Shown here: piece by piece, positions 26,547-36,126 of the stretch
Numbering within the stretch: position 1 is the first letter of the stretch
Layout: every line of letters begins with the position of its first letter
Assembly (NCBI RefSeq): GCF_963378095.1
Contig: NZ_OY726397.1
Span: 4,898,001-4,962,000 of the forward strand
DNA length: 64,000 nucleotides
Direction of reading: 5' to 3'
From: Mycolicibacterium sp. MU0053
GTDB lineage: Bacteria; Actinomycetota; Actinomycetes; Mycobacteriales; Mycobacteriaceae
Translations under genes and position numbers: made by a program
The notes under the pieces: model-generated
Told to the model about the DNA's origin: nothing
Seen by the model: the letters and a program-made list of their open reading frames with translations, nothing else
Databases searched by the model: none

Positions 26547-28235
26547 TCACGACACCCTCCTGCGGACTTCCCCCGAACGGATCGCCGATCTGAACATCGG
26601 CCCGATGACGTTCGCCAGCTGGTCCGGCCGGGCGATCGTGGCGTGCGCGGTGCTTCCGAACACCTTGCCCAGCGACACCACGTCCGTGCTGGCACCGACG
26701 GTCAGGCACACGCACCCGGTTCCCCGGCGGCGCGCCTCGGCCAGCGCGTGCCGCGCGTCAGCGGCGCCGTAGGCCCGTTCGTATCCGTGGTCATAGGCGA
26801 GGCCATCGGACAGGACGACCAGCAGTCGACGGGAGGTGCCGCCGCGCTCCTCCAGAATCGTTGAGCCGTGCCGGATCGCAGCGCCGAGGCGCGAGTATGC
26901 ACCGGGCTCCAGGCTGTTGAGTCGTCGGAAGATCCGCGCGTCGAGGTGATCGTCGAACCGCTTGACCGGGACCATGTTCACCGCCGAGCGCCCTTGCGAA
27001 TAGTATGCGTACAGGGACACCCGGTCGCCCAGATCGTGCAACGCGACCATGAGGTGCGCGGCGGCCGCACGCTGTTGTTGGTGCACCGTTCTCCCGACCG
27101 TCCCGGGTTCGGCGGCTGAACCCGAGATATCAAGCAGCAGTAGCACTGACAGGTCGCGCCGACGTCGCAAGCTGTCCAGGTAGACCGACTCCTCGGGCAC
27201 CGATCCGGCTCTGGCCTCGACGCGCGCTTCGACGGCCGCGTCGAGATCGATGTCGTCGCCCTGGGGCTGGCGGTGGCGGCGGTGCAGGCCCATCCCGAGC
27301 CGAGCGAGCGGACGCCGCACGCCGATGGCGCCCTCGACCTCCTGCGTGGCAGCGGGTTTGATCTCCGGCTGCACCTCGCGGATGGTGCACCAGTCCGGTT
27401 TATAGTTGCGGTGCTCGGCATCCCACTCCGGATACTTGAGGCCGTCCTTCTCGATGTCGGCCGTGTCGTCGCTGTTGAGCGTTGCCAGGGATGACACCGC
27501 GTAGGCGCCCCGGTTGGCCGAGTTGGTCCGGTGGGTGGGTGCGTCGGCACCGGGCGGCCCGGCGCCCTTCCCACCCGTCTTCCGAGCAGACGACAGCAAC
27601 TTCTTCAGAAGTTTCCCGATTGCCCCGCCCCCGCCGACCGGACTGGAGAACAGGTCGGGGTCATCGGAGTCGTCGATCTCGCCGTCGTCCAGTTCCTCCA
27701 ACTCCTGGCGGGGCTGGCTCCGCGGAGCGTGACCGACCGTTTCGTGGTCCACCTGCTCGGCCGCCGCGGCCGATGCCGTCAGGATTTTCTTGGGGCGAAG
27801 CACACCGAACTCCCACGGCGCGACCTGTAGCGGCTGCTTGCCGCCGGCAACTTCGAGCGACCTCGCGCTCGAACCGCTCAGGCCTGCGACGGCGCGATCC
27901 GCCAGCACCCCCAGCCGCGGCGGCAACATCGTGCCGTTGGCGACAAGCGCACGATGGGCCTCCACGGCGAGGTACCTCTTGGCTTGTCGCGGGTGACGGA
28001 CCAATGCCCGGACCACCTCGGGTTCCAGACTGCCGGCCGCGATCAGCGAGGCATGCACGGCAACGGATGCGGTGCAATCGACCGCCGGTGCGGTCGGATC
28101 GAGAAAGATGGTCTGGCCATCGGTCCAGGACGGTTCACCCGCTGCCAGCGGCGAAACCCCCACCGGGCGACCCGCCAGCGCCGATGCGAACATGCCCAGC
28201 GCTCCGACGCGAGCGTCGTCCCCGTCGCTGTGCAC
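26547..28235 (-). CDS. NorD/CbbO-like VWA-domain protein
   Basis: A 562-residue protein. The N-terminal half is helical; a low-complexity acidic linker (ELDDGEIDDSDDPD, about 180-194) and the NorD/CobT-type YPEWD motif (about 268-272) follow. The C-terminal VWA domain has MIDAS DISGS at 369-373 and later SDGLAYD. It would couple the CbbQ-like ATPase to its client. I chose the GTG at 28235 because GGAGGG lies 5-7 bases before it; a TTG at 28274 would add 13 residues. It is the first gene of the pair and lies 35 bases after regulon element A. Confidence 0.9.
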   Translation of the reverse strand: MHSDGDDARVGALGMFASALAGRPVGVSPLAAGEPSWTDGQTIFLDPTAPAVDCTASVAVHASLIAAGSLEPEVVRALVRHPRQAKRYLAVEAHRALVANGTMLPPRLGVLADRAVAGLSGSSARSLEVAGGKQPLQVAPWEFGVLRPKKILTASAAAAEQVDHETVGHAPRSQPRQELEELDDGEIDDSDDPDLFSSPVGGGGAIGKLLKKLLSSARKTGGKGAGPPGADAPTHRTNSANRGAYAVSSLATLNSDDTADIEKDGLKYPEWDAEHRNYKPDWCTIREVQPEIKPAATQEVEGAIGVRRPLARLGMGLHRRHRQPQGDDIDLDAAVEARVEARAGSVPEESVYLDSLRRRRDLSVLLLLDISGSAAEPGTVGRTVHQQQRAAAAHLMVALHDLGDRVSLYAYYSQGRSAVNMVPVKRFDDHLDARIFRRLNSLEPGAYSRLGAAIRHGSTILEERGGTSRRLLVVLSDGLAYDHGYERAYGAADARHALAEARRRGTGCVCLTVGASTDVVSLGKVFGSTAHATIARPDQLANVIGPMFRSAIRSGEVRRRVS

Positions 28236-28269
28236 CCATGCCCTCCAGTTCGCCGCCCGCCCTCTGTTG

Positions 28270-28285
28270 ACCAAATATCTGTTCC
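28270..28285 (-). promoter_or_regulatory. 16-base regulon element (site A)
   Basis: Read toward the VWA gene it is GGAACAGATATTTGGT, followed by CAAC. It is in the 113-base gap shared with the divergent SDR at 28349 and could affect both. Confidence 0.55.
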
Positions 28286-28348
28286 AGAATAAGGTTCACC
28301 CTCTGAGCAGTCAATCGATTGGCGACCGCAATATCGGGAGTTTTCGAG

Positions 28349-29323
28349 ATGATCGATTTCCACGGGCAAGTCGCGATTGTGACCGGCGCGGGCCGGGGCC
28401 TCGGCCGGCACTACGCCCTGGAGCTGGCGCGCCGCGGCGCGTCCGTGGTGGTCAACGACCTCGGTAGCACCATGCATGGCGACGGTGCCGACGTCACGGT
28501 GGCAGACGGTGTGGTCGAGGAGATCACGGCGGCCGGCGGCCGGGCCGTGGCGTCCCACGACTCGGTGGACAACCCCGAGGGCGGTCAGGTGATCGTCGAC
28601 ACCGCGATCAGGGCGTTCGGACGGCTCGACGTCGTGATCAGCAATGCCGGGATCTTCAACAGCATTCCATTCGAACAACTCTCGGCCGACGAATGGCGCC
28701 GGATGCTGCGGGTGCATCTCGATGGCGGCTTCTACCTGAGCCAGCCCGCATACCGGGCGATGATGAAACAGCGGTACGGGAGGTTCGTGTTCATCTCATC
28801 GTCGGCAGGCAACTTCGGGCAGCCGATGGAAGCCCATTACGCGGCCGCCAAGACCGGCCTGGTGGGCCTTTCCAATGTCATTGCCATCGAAGGTGCTGAG
28901 CATGGGATTTCGTCGAATACGGTTTTACCCACCGGTTTTTCACGGATGGTGACCGAGACGGTGGGCGATGAACAGTTCCTGCGCGAGTCGGGGTTCATGC
29001 GCGCCATCCGGCCTGACCTGGTCGCCCCGTTGGTGGTATTCCTGGCCAGCAAGGCCTGCAATTTCACGCACCGCAACTACTCCGCATGCGCGGGACGCTA
29101 CGCACGGGTTTTCGTCGGACTCGGGCACGGCTGGCTGGCAACCGCCGATAGCTCGCCGACCGTCGAAGACATTCACGCGCACCTCGACGAGGTGTCGGCG
29201 CTGGAGCCGTTCGTCGTGCCCGACGGCATCGTCGACGAGGTTCTCGAGGTGTGTGACCGCCTCGGGATCAGCGCGATGCCCGGCGACGCGGAAATATCGT
29301 TTCCCGACCCCACCCCGATCTAG
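28349..29323 (+). CDS. SDR family NAD(P)-dependent oxidoreductase
   Basis: A 324-residue SDR: TGAGRGLGRHYA near residue 13, NDLGSTMHGDG after beta-2, SNAG, SSSAGN, and the active site HYAAAKTG (Tyr-x3-Lys). The beta-2 loop and length match the FOX2/17-beta-HSD4-type dehydrogenases, as for the SDR at 2463, to which it is related. The ATG at 28349 is preceded by GGGAG; a TTG at 28319 would add ten residues. It is divergent from the VWA gene across element A. The likely role is oxidation of a hydroxyacyl-CoA or steroid-like alcohol (inference). Confidence 0.9.
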   Translation: MIDFHGQVAIVTGAGRGLGRHYALELARRGASVVVNDLGSTMHGDGADVTVADGVVEEITAAGGRAVASHDSVDNPEGGQVIVDTAIRAFGRLDVVISNAGIFNSIPFEQLSADEWRRMLRVHLDGGFYLSQPAYRAMMKQRYGRFVFISSSAGNFGQPMEAHYAAAKTGLVGLSNVIAIEGAEHGISSNTVLPTGFSRMVTETVGDEQFLRESGFMRAIRPDLVAPLVVFLASKACNFTHRNYSACAGRYARVFVGLGHGWLATADSSPTVEDIHAHLDEVSALEPFVVPDGIVDEVLEVCDRLGISAMPGDAEISFPDPTPI

Positions 29324-29340
29324 TGTGCCGCAGCAGCCGT

Positions 29341-29380
29341 AACTCACGCTGAACAATTTTTTGGGACCGACACGTGAGTT
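29341..29380. repeat. Inverted repeat between SDR and CobW genes
   Basis: AACTCACG (29341-29348) and CGTGAGTT (29373-29380) are perfect 8-base arms 24 bases apart; the spacer contains a run of six Ts. The position just after the SDR stop fits a weak terminator; it could also be a regulator site for cobW. Confidence 0.35.
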
Positions 29381-29480
29381 CCGCGGCGCGGTCCGCCCTG
29401 AGCTGTGAGCGGATCTCGACCGGCCGGCCGCGACCTCTACACTCGGTCGCGAAGCCCCGACCAAGCAGAGAGGTGGTGCC

Positions 29481-30524
29481 GTGGCAGCGCTACCCGTGAT
29501 CGCGCTGACCGGCTACCTCGGCGCAGGCAAGACCACGCTACTCAACCACGTGCTGCGCGCCCCCGATGCGCGGATTGGTGTGGTGATCAACGACTTTGGT
29601 GACCTCAATGTTGATGCATCCCTGGTCACCGGGCAGGTGGACGAACCCGCCTCGATCGCCGGGGGGTGCATTTGCTGCCTGCCCGACGAAGGTGGACTCG
29701 ACGGGGCGCTGGCCAAACTGGCCGACCCGCGATTGCGGCTGGACGCGATCATCGTCGAGGCCAGCGGGCTGGCCGAGCCAGTCGCAGTGGGCCGGATGAT
29801 CCGGTTCAGCGGCGTCGAGAACGTCCGGCTCGGCGGTGTCGTCGACGTCATCGACGCGGCCTCACACTTCGAGACGGTGGATCGCGATCCCAGCCCCCCG
29901 GCCCGTTACTCGGCATCGTCGCTGGTGGTGGTCAACAAGCTGGACCAGATCGCGGAGCGGGACCGCGCGGCCCAACTCGACCGAATCGAAGCGCGTATTC
30001 GGGAATCCAACCCGGCGGTGCATGTGGTCGGCGCGGTCGCCGGGAAGATCGACCCCACGTTGCTGTTCGACATCGCCGACACCGTCGAGGATTCGGGGCA
30101 GCTGTCCATGCGCGAGCTGTTCCTGGCCGACGGCAGGAGCGAACCCGAGCCTCACCTGCACCTTCACCACCGCGACGGCACCCACGCCGCGTCGGTGACC
30201 GTGACCAGCACCGGTGACGTCGACCCGGGTGCGTTGCTCGACCTACTGGAGAATCCGCCGGCCGGGGTCTACCGGATGAAGGGCACCGTCGCGGTGCGGT
30301 CCCGAGAGCGGTCGCGGCGCTACCTCGTCAATACGGTCGGAACGACGATCCACATTGGGGCGGCCCCACCGAAAGCCCGGACCAATGCTTTGGTCGCCAT
30401 CGGTACCGGCCTCGACGTCGACGACGTCCGCCGCCGGGCCGAGACGGCGGTACGACCGGTCGTTGGGCCGGCACCGACAGCCGGGTTTCGCCGACTGCAG
30501 CGCTACCGCAAACTCAGCATCTGA
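29481..30524 (+). CDS. CobW/G3E-family GTP-binding protein (metallochaperone)
   Basis: A 347-residue G3E GTPase. Walker A GYLGAGKTT is at about 11-19, the family metal motif GCICC at 62-66, EASGLAEP is the Walker B/switch region, and NKLD is the base-recognition motif. A CobW_C domain follows (residues about 235-320, VYRMKGTVAV). It would insert Zn or another metal into a client, driven by GTP. GTG start at 29481 after AGAGGTGG. No cobalamin genes are near, and no Zur-like box was seen. It lies alone between an SDR and a tandem-TetR gene. Confidence 0.9.
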   Translation: MAALPVIALTGYLGAGKTTLLNHVLRAPDARIGVVINDFGDLNVDASLVTGQVDEPASIAGGCICCLPDEGGLDGALAKLADPRLRLDAIIVEASGLAEPVAVGRMIRFSGVENVRLGGVVDVIDAASHFETVDRDPSPPARYSASSLVVVNKLDQIAERDRAAQLDRIEARIRESNPAVHVVGAVAGKIDPTLLFDIADTVEDSGQLSMRELFLADGRSEPEPHLHLHHRDGTHAASVTVTSTGDVDPGALLDLLENPPAGVYRMKGTVAVRSRERSRRYLVNTVGTTIHIGAAPPKARTNALVAIGTGLDVDDVRRRAETAVRPVVGPAPTAGFRRLQRYRKLSI

Positions 30525-30644
30525 AGCCGCCGCTTCAGCGGTACCGCCACGGTGCCGGTTCGGCCGGTAGAATCGCGGCAGAATCCTCGTGCCCGAGCGC
30601 ACCGGTGGGATTGCTGCGCCAGAGGTAGGACGGAGTCGGTAACC

Positions 30645-31919
30645 GTGCAAGAAGCGGTGAGCAACGGTGTCGTGACCGGGGACGCCAGTCGGCGTACCGA
30701 AATCCTGCAGACGGCGAACACCGTGATCGCCAATTCCGGCCTGCGGACCTCGTTGCAGCAGATCGCCGACGCGGCCGGCATCCTCGCCGGCAGCCTCTAC
30801 CACCATTTCGAATCCAAAGAAGCGATCCTCATCGAGTTGATCCGGCGGTATCACGCCGATCTGGACCGCATCGGTCAGGACGCTCTCGGTCGTCTCGACG
30901 ATCCAAGCCCTAGCCCCATCGACCAACAGGTCATCGCGCTGGGGTGTGCCATCGCAGCGTGCGCGGTCGAACATCGGGCAGCTCTTCAGATGTCGTTCTA
31001 CGAGGGGCCCAGTGCCGATCCGGAGTTGATGGAACTGACCCGGCATCGGCCGACCTCCATTCAGGAGGCCATGCTGCAGATCCTGCGGGCCGGCCGGTGG
31101 AGCGGTCATATCCGAGCCGAGATCGATCTTCCCATCCTGGCCGACCGGATCTGTCAGACCATGCTGCACGTGGGGCTGGACGTGATCCGCAACAATGCTC
31201 CGAGTGACCGCGTCGCGACCGTTCTGTGCCGAATACTGTTGCAGGGACTGGCCACCGGCCAGCCCGCTGATGCCGCGCTGGACCAGTCGGCGGCGTTCGC
31301 CGCGGCCGACGAGGTGGTGAACACCTGGGATGACGGCGACGACGGGGACTCCGAAAGCAAAGCCGACCGAGTGCGGTCCGCCGCCCGCGCCGAGTTCGGC
31401 CGGCGCGGCTACGAGGGCACCACGGTCCGCCATATCGCCGCGGCCGCCGGGATGGGAACCGGAACGGTGTACCGCCTGATCGGCTCGAAGGAAGAGCTGC
31501 TGATGTCCATCATGCTGGCGTTCGGCCAGCGGGTGGGCGCGGGGTGGACGGCGGTGCTCCGCTCGAAATCGACGCCGATCGAGAAGTTGGATGCCCTGAG
31601 TTGGGTCAATATCAATGCGCTGACCCGCTTTCCGGACGAGTTCCGGATCCAGCTGGCGTGGATGCGACAGTCACCGCCGGACACTCCGAATCCCGGCGCC
31701 GCCTTCACCACCCGCATTCGGCAGATGAAATCCTTGCTGTCCGAAGGGATCCGCGGCGGAGAGATCAGCATCGAGCATCCGAACGCGGAGATGCTGGCCC
31801 GCTGCATCATCGGGGTGCAATGGATTCCGGAGAACATACTGCTCGCACTCGGCCCACGGGATTCCTTGATTCATGCCCGTGACACCGTGATTCGCGGTGT
31901 CACGATCCGCGCGAGCTGA
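30645..31919 (+). CDS. Tandem TetR regulator (Mce3R-like architecture)
   Basis: A 424-residue protein with two complete TetR units in one chain. The first helix-turn-helix is at about residues 18-60 (LRTSLQQIADAAGILAGSLYHHFESKE), the second at about 240-285 (TTVRHIAAAAGMGTGTVYRLIGSKEE), each followed by a helical domain. This double arrangement is known from Mce3R, repressor of the mce3 locus in M. tuberculosis. It is a paralogue of the regulator at 42588, and the two flank the mce/SulP block. GTG at 30645 with CGGAG upstream; the longer frame has a Cys/Arg-rich non-TetR leader. Confidence 0.9.
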   Translation: MQEAVSNGVVTGDASRRTEILQTANTVIANSGLRTSLQQIADAAGILAGSLYHHFESKEAILIELIRRYHADLDRIGQDALGRLDDPSPSPIDQQVIALGCAIAACAVEHRAALQMSFYEGPSADPELMELTRHRPTSIQEAMLQILRAGRWSGHIRAEIDLPILADRICQTMLHVGLDVIRNNAPSDRVATVLCRILLQGLATGQPADAALDQSAAFAAADEVVNTWDDGDDGDSESKADRVRSAARAEFGRRGYEGTTVRHIAAAAGMGTGTVYRLIGSKEELLMSIMLAFGQRVGAGWTAVLRSKSTPIEKLDALSWVNINALTRFPDEFRIQLAWMRQSPPDTPNPGAAFTTRIRQMKSLLSEGIRGGEISIEHPNAEMLARCIIGVQWIPENILLALGPRDSLIHARDTVIRGVTIRAS

Positions 31920-31934
31920 CGGGGCCGCACCGGA

Positions 31935-32339
31935 TCAGTTGTCGTAGCGCGCGAGCTGTTCGGTCAGTTCGCAGGCATAGGCCAGTTGCCGGGCGAGTTC
32001 GGTGCACGCATCTTGGGCCTGCCGATGACATTCGAGGACGTAGGCCCTGGCAGCTGCGTTTTCGACGGCGGTGCTGTCCGCGGCGTCCAGCGCATGCAGG
32101 GCCGCGAGTAGTCGGCGCATCTCATCGAGACTGAAGCCCAGGGGTTTCATCCGGCGGATGGACAGCAGGCGGTCGACGTCCGCTGCGGTGTAAAGCCGAA
32201 AACCTCCCGTCGACCTAGCGGACGGAACGACCAATCCCACCTCGTCGTAATAGCGAATAGTCTTGATCGACAGTGCGGTTCGCGCGGCGACCGCGCCAAT
32301 CTGGAGATGCTGCTCGCCGGCGATCGGGCTGCTCATCAT
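31935..32339 (-). CDS. MerR family transcriptional regulator
   Basis: A 134-residue MerR protein. It has an N-terminal winged helix (QIGAVAARTALSIKTIRYYDEVGL; RLYTAADVDRLLSIRRMKPLGFSLDEM) and a C-terminal coiled-coil helix with only two cysteines (ECHRQAQDACTELA), not a clear metal-binding loop. It starts 19 bases after the SulP gene on the same strand, so it is likely co-transcribed and may control that operon. Convergent with the tandem-TetR gene. Confidence 0.9.
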   Translation of the reverse strand: MMSSPIAGEQHLQIGAVAARTALSIKTIRYYDEVGLVVPSARSTGGFRLYTAADVDRLLSIRRMKPLGFSLDEMRRLLAALHALDAADSTAVENAAARAYVLECHRQAQDACTELARQLAYACELTEQLARYDN

Positions 32340-32358
32340 GGACCCCTCGGTGTGCCGA

Positions 32359-33864
32359 TCAACTTGACCCGGTGAGTCGTCCGCTGAGCCGTGCGTGTCG
32401 CTGGGCGCTGTTGTCGTTCATCCCGATAATGCTGACGGTCTTCCCTTTGGCCGCGTACTTGGTGGTGATCGCGTCCAGGGTCGCCACCGACGAGGCATCC
32501 CAGATATCGGCTTGACTCACATCGATGATGATGTTGTCGGGGTCGCCGGCGTAGTCGAACTGATAGACGAGGTCGTTGCTGGAGGCGAAGAACAACTCCC
32601 CCCGCACCGCGTACACGCGGGTGTGCTCGTCCGGGTGGGCGATGTCGACGACCTCGGTGAGGTGAGCGACGCGACGGGCGAACAGCACCATGGCGGTCAG
32701 GATGCCCACTCCGACTCCGTAGGCGAGGTTACCGGTGGCCACCGTGACCCCGACGGTCGACAGCATGACGACGGTTTCGCTCTTGGGCATGCGCCGCAAC
32801 GTCTTCGGGTGGACGCTGTGCCAGTCCAGCGTGGCGACCGACACCATGATCATGACCGCGACCAGCGCCGCCATCGGGATCAGCGCCACGATGTCGCCGA
32901 GGCCGACCACCAACCCGAGCAGGAATACCCCGGCCAGGAAGGTGGAGATCCGGGTACGGGCACCGCAGGCCTTGACGTTGACCATGGTCTGCCCGATCAT
33001 CGCGCAGCCGCCCATGCCGCCGAAGAAACCGGTGACGACATTGGCGACACCTTGACCGAGCGCCTCCCGGGACTTGTCGGAATGGGTGTCGGTGATGTCG
33101 TCGACGAGCTTGGCGGTCATCAGCGATTCCAACAATCCGACCACGGCCATCGTCAGCGCGTAGGGGGCGATCACCCCGAAAGTCTGCAGCGTGAACGGCA
33201 CATCGGGGATCAGTAGCGCGGGCAGGCTCGACGGCAGTTCGCCTTCGTCGCCCACATTCGGCACCGACCATCCCAGTCCGATGGTCGCGACGGTGAGCAC
33301 CACGATGGCGATCAGCGGGGCGGGGATCGCGGTGGTCAGCTTCGGCAGCGCCACCATGACGACGATCGCCACCGCGACCATCGGGTAGACCAGCCACGGC
33401 ACGCCGAGCAGATGCGGGAGCTGAGAGAGGAAGATCAGGATCGCGAGGGCATTGACGAACCCGACCATTACGCTGCGCGGCACGAACCTCATCAGCTTGG
33501 CGACCCCCAGCCCGCCCAGGACCAGCTGCAGCACTCCGGCCAGGATCACCGTGGCGGTCAGATAATTCAGCCCATGGCTGTGCACCAGCGGTGCCACCAC
33601 CAGCGCGACGGCCCCGGTGGCCGCCGAGATCATCGCCGGCCGACCGCCGACGATCGAGATGGTGACGGCCATCGTGAACGACGCGAACAGACCGACCCGA
33701 GGATCCACCCCGGCGATGATCGAAAACGAGATCGCCTCCGGGATCAGGGCCAGTGCCACCACCAGGCCGGCCAGGACCTCGGAGCGCAGCCGACGCGGTG
33801 AACGCAACGTAGCCAACACCGACTGCTGCTCGCGCGGTGTGATGGCCTCGGGCAGTTGTTTCAC
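32359..33864 (-). CDS. SulP family anion transporter with STAS domain
   Basis: A 501-residue SLC26/SulP transporter. About ten to twelve membrane segments cover residues 25-390, beginning [20 protein letters not shown], with the signature region [15 protein letters not shown], then a cytosolic STAS domain ([19 protein letters not shown]...[22 protein letters not shown]). It would move sulfate, bicarbonate or another small anion. The GTG at 33864 has GGAG at the right distance; upstream GTGs at 33867 and 33888 are possible. It is followed by a MerR gene. Not obviously linked to the mce genes except by position. Confidence 0.92.
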   Translation of the reverse strand: MKQLPEAITPREQQSVLATLRSPRRLRSEVLAGLVVALALIPEAISFSIIAGVDPRVGLFASFTMAVTISIVGGRPAMISAATGAVALVVAPLVHSHGLNYLTATVILAGVLQLVLGGLGVAKLMRFVPRSVMVGFVNALAILIFLSQLPHLLGVPWLVYPMVAVAIVVMVALPKLTTAIPAPLIAIVVLTVATIGLGWSVPNVGDEGELPSSLPALLIPDVPFTLQTFGVIAPYALTMAVVGLLESLMTAKLVDDITDTHSDKSREALGQGVANVVTGFFGGMGGCAMIGQTMVNVKACGARTRISTFLAGVFLLGLVVGLGDIVALIPMAALVAVMIMVSVATLDWHSVHPKTLRRMPKSETVVMLSTVGVTVATGNLAYGVGVGILTAMVLFARRVAHLTEVVDIAHPDEHTRVYAVRGELFFASSNDLVYQFDYAGDPDNIIIDVSQADIWDASSVATLDAITTKYAAKGKTVSIIGMNDNSAQRHARLSGRLTGSS

Positions 33865-34025
33865 CACAGCTCCGTTCCGGCACCGCACCGCACGCCGGCG
33901 TGGCGAATGTCAAAGATCCATCGGGACGCGCGACGTTGCGCGAAAGTCGTTGCCAGAACGGTGAATCAATGACCTGAACGGGAATCTCTGCGTTGGGTCA
34001 GGTCACCCGTGCGTCGGCGACGACC

Positions 34026-34048
34026 GAACCCTACCCCTACGGGAGGGT
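34026..34048. repeat. Inverted repeat between mce tail and SulP gene
   Basis: AACCCT and AGGGTT arms surround an 11-base centre. A second hairpin, GTGGGC-AA-GCCCAC, lies about 30 bases to the right, closer to the mce operon end. Together they could terminate leftward mce transcription, or the first could be a MerR-type spacer operator for the SulP promoter. There is no T-run. Confidence 0.3.
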
Positions 34049-34129
34049 TGGGCTCCAATCCCGATGCCCGGGTGTGGGCAAGCCCACGTCCGGCGGGCCG
34101 TAGGTGATCACGCGATGCGGCCGCGGCGC

Positions 34130-34606
34130 TCATGCCCGAGGTGTCAGTGTGAACGGCATCTCGATGGTGAGCCACCGATTGACACCGCATGCGCCGCTGG
34201 GCCCGACGGTCTTGTCCCAGCCGATAAGCACCGCCGGGTTGGCCCGGTCGGGCCAGAACGAAAACCCTTGTTTGCCGGGAGCGGTCGACCCGTCCGGACA
34301 CCTGATCCAGTCGGGCAGCGTTTGCGCTACCCACCATTGGCCGCTGCGATAGCTCAGATCGGCGCTCCAGCCGTGGTCGCTGACGACCCGCCCGGTGCAG
34401 TCCAGATAGTTCTGACAGGTCGAGCTGACGGTCCAGGTGCTGATCAACGACGGCCGGTCCTCGTAGCGTTCATTGGTCTTGGCCCATTCGCCATCCGATA
34501 CCGCGGTGTATACCCCGTTGATGGCCACGTCGTCGGCGTGTGCGAGCGGTGCACAGACACCCGCCAGCAGCATTCCGACAGTTACCGACATGACCACGGC
34601 CCTCAT
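34130..34606 (-). CDS. Small exported protein of the mce operon
   Basis: A 158-residue protein with a signal peptide: MRAVVMSVTVGMLLAGVCAPLAHA then DD, cleavage after about residue 24. The mature part has four cysteines (STCQNYLDC, IRC, GACG), enough for two disulfides, and several Trp residues. I do not recognise a catalytic family; similar exported proteins of unknown function occur in mycobacteria. The ATG overlaps the mceF-like stop by four bases (ATGA), so it is translated with the mce operon and is probably an accessory or substrate-binding factor (inference). Confidence 0.8.
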   Translation of the reverse strand: MRAVVMSVTVGMLLAGVCAPLAHADDVAINGVYTAVSDGEWAKTNERYEDRPSLISTWTVSSTCQNYLDCTGRVVSDHGWSADLSYRSGQWWVAQTLPDWIRCPDGSTAPGKQGFSFWPDRANPAVLIGWDKTVGPSGACGVNRWLTIEMPFTLTPRA

Positions 34607-36126
34607 GTCGTCTCCTGCCGGAGCACCAGATCCCGCCAGTCTCGCGGGCCGGCGACCAGGTCGGCCTGCCGATAGCTGTGCCCATCGGTGCCCAGGTAGC
34701 GTCCCGTTCGCGGGTCATACTCGGCGACGGCCACGGCCGGTCCAGACTCCGCGGTGGTTTCCGCCGCGCTCGGCGCCACCGTTCCGGCCGGGTGCCCCGG
34801 GGGAACCGGCGCCGGCGGAGGCAGCGGCGTCCCCTCGATCGGACCGAAGATCTGCGCATCGCCGCCGGCTCGGTCGTCGAGCGGCACGCCTTGGCCAACC
34901 AGACTGGGGTCGAACGGTGCGGGTCCCGTCGCATGTGGCCGCATGGCCAACGGCATGAATTCCTGATCGCTCTCACAGATCTCGACCGTTGGGGCCCGTT
35001 TGCCCGGCCTGGTCATGCACGGCAGATTCCGGGCTCCGCGGACGGCGATCGGTGAATCCTGAGGCAACTTGCAGTACAACCCGTCCGGGGTGTCGACCGT
35101 CGTGGTTTCGGCCGGCGAGCGCCACTGCGACGCCGGAAGAAAGCCGACCGTGCACCCCGGCGGGTCGTCGACCGATATGCGGAAGTCGCCCAACGGTATT
35201 CCGGTCGCATTGTTCTTCGGCATGGAGGACTGGTAGTAACTCGTCACCGGCGGCAGCAGCAGCAACAACTGCTCCAGGCCGGGGCGGTAGGTCACGCCGA
35301 CCTGACCGAGACTCACAAGATTGGCGAGCAGGATCGGCAGCGTCGGCCTGACCTGGTCCAACAGTAATGAAACCTCTTGCGCCAGAGTAGGTCCCGTCTG
35401 CAAAACCGTGCGGATCTGAGGGTCGTTCTCGGCGAGTTGTCCCATGACCCCGGCTAGGCTCTTCGCCCAGCTTCGGGTGGACTGCTGGGCCTGCACCTGG
35501 CCGTCGAGCAGCGGCGCGCCGTCCTCCACGAGGACTCGCAGCTCGGATCCAACCGAGCGACCGTCCCGGGACAGTGTTGCTGCGGAGTCCAGTAGGGAGC
35601 CCAGATCGGGGCCGGCGCCGCCCAGACCCTGATAGGTCTCGTCGAGCAGTGCGGAGATGCTGTCCTTCGGGAGACTACCCACCAGCTCACTCACCTGATC
35701 CAGCATCGGCCCTATCGGTTGCGGAATCCTGGTGTTGCGCACTGGGATCACCGAGCCGTTCCGCAGATAGGGTCCGGCACCGTTCGCCGGTAGCAGTTCG
35801 ACATATTGTTCACCGACCGCCGAGACGCTGCGGACCTCGGCGATCAGTTGCTCGGGGATCTTCGGGCTGGCAGCCAACGACAACTTCGCTCGGACCCCGT
35901 CCCGGTTGACGTCGACCGCGGTGACCTTGCCGACCTCCACGCCCCGGTAGGTGACGTTGCCGAACCGGTACAGACCGCCGGCGGCGGGAAGTTCGAGGGT
36001 CACCGTGATTCTGCCCAGCCCCAGCAGGGTCGGCACCTGGATGTACTGGAACAGCATCGTCGCGACACCGATCACCGACGCAATCGTGAAGATGATCAGT
36101 TGCACGCGCACGAATCGGGTGAGCAT
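34603..36126 (-). CDS. MCE family protein, MceF position
   Basis: A 507-residue mammalian-cell-entry protein. It has an N-terminal membrane anchor (LIIFTIASVIGVATMLFQYI, about residues 10-29), an MlaD/MCE domain (YRFGNVTYRGVEVGKVTAVDV, about 50-125), a helical middle region (residues 180-290) and a Pro-rich tail. Six such chains form a hexameric tunnel for lipid transport. It is the sixth mce gene. The ATG overlaps the mceE stop by one base, and its own stop overlaps the next ATG by four. Confidence 0.93.
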   Translation of the reverse strand: MLTRFVRVQLIIFTIASVIGVATMLFQYIQVPTLLGLGRITVTLELPAAGGLYRFGNVTYRGVEVGKVTAVDVNRDGVRAKLSLAASPKIPEQLIAEVRSVSAVGEQYVELLPANGAGPYLRNGSVIPVRNTRIPQPIGPMLDQVSELVGSLPKDSISALLDETYQGLGGAGPDLGSLLDSAATLSRDGRSVGSELRVLVEDGAPLLDGQVQAQQSTRSWAKSLAGVMGQLAENDPQIRTVLQTGPTLAQEVSLLLDQVRPTLPILLANLVSLGQVGVTYRPGLEQLLLLLPPVTSYYQSSMPKNNATGIPLGDFRISVDDPPGCTVGFLPASQWRSPAETTTVDTPDGLYCKLPQDSPIAVRGARNLPCMTRPGKRAPTVEICESDQEFMPLAMRPHATGPAPFDPSLVGQGVPLDDRAGGDAQIFGPIEGTPLPPPAPVPPGHPAGTVAPSAAETTAESGPAVAVAEYDPRTGRYLGTDGHSYRQADLVAGPRDWRDLVLRQETT

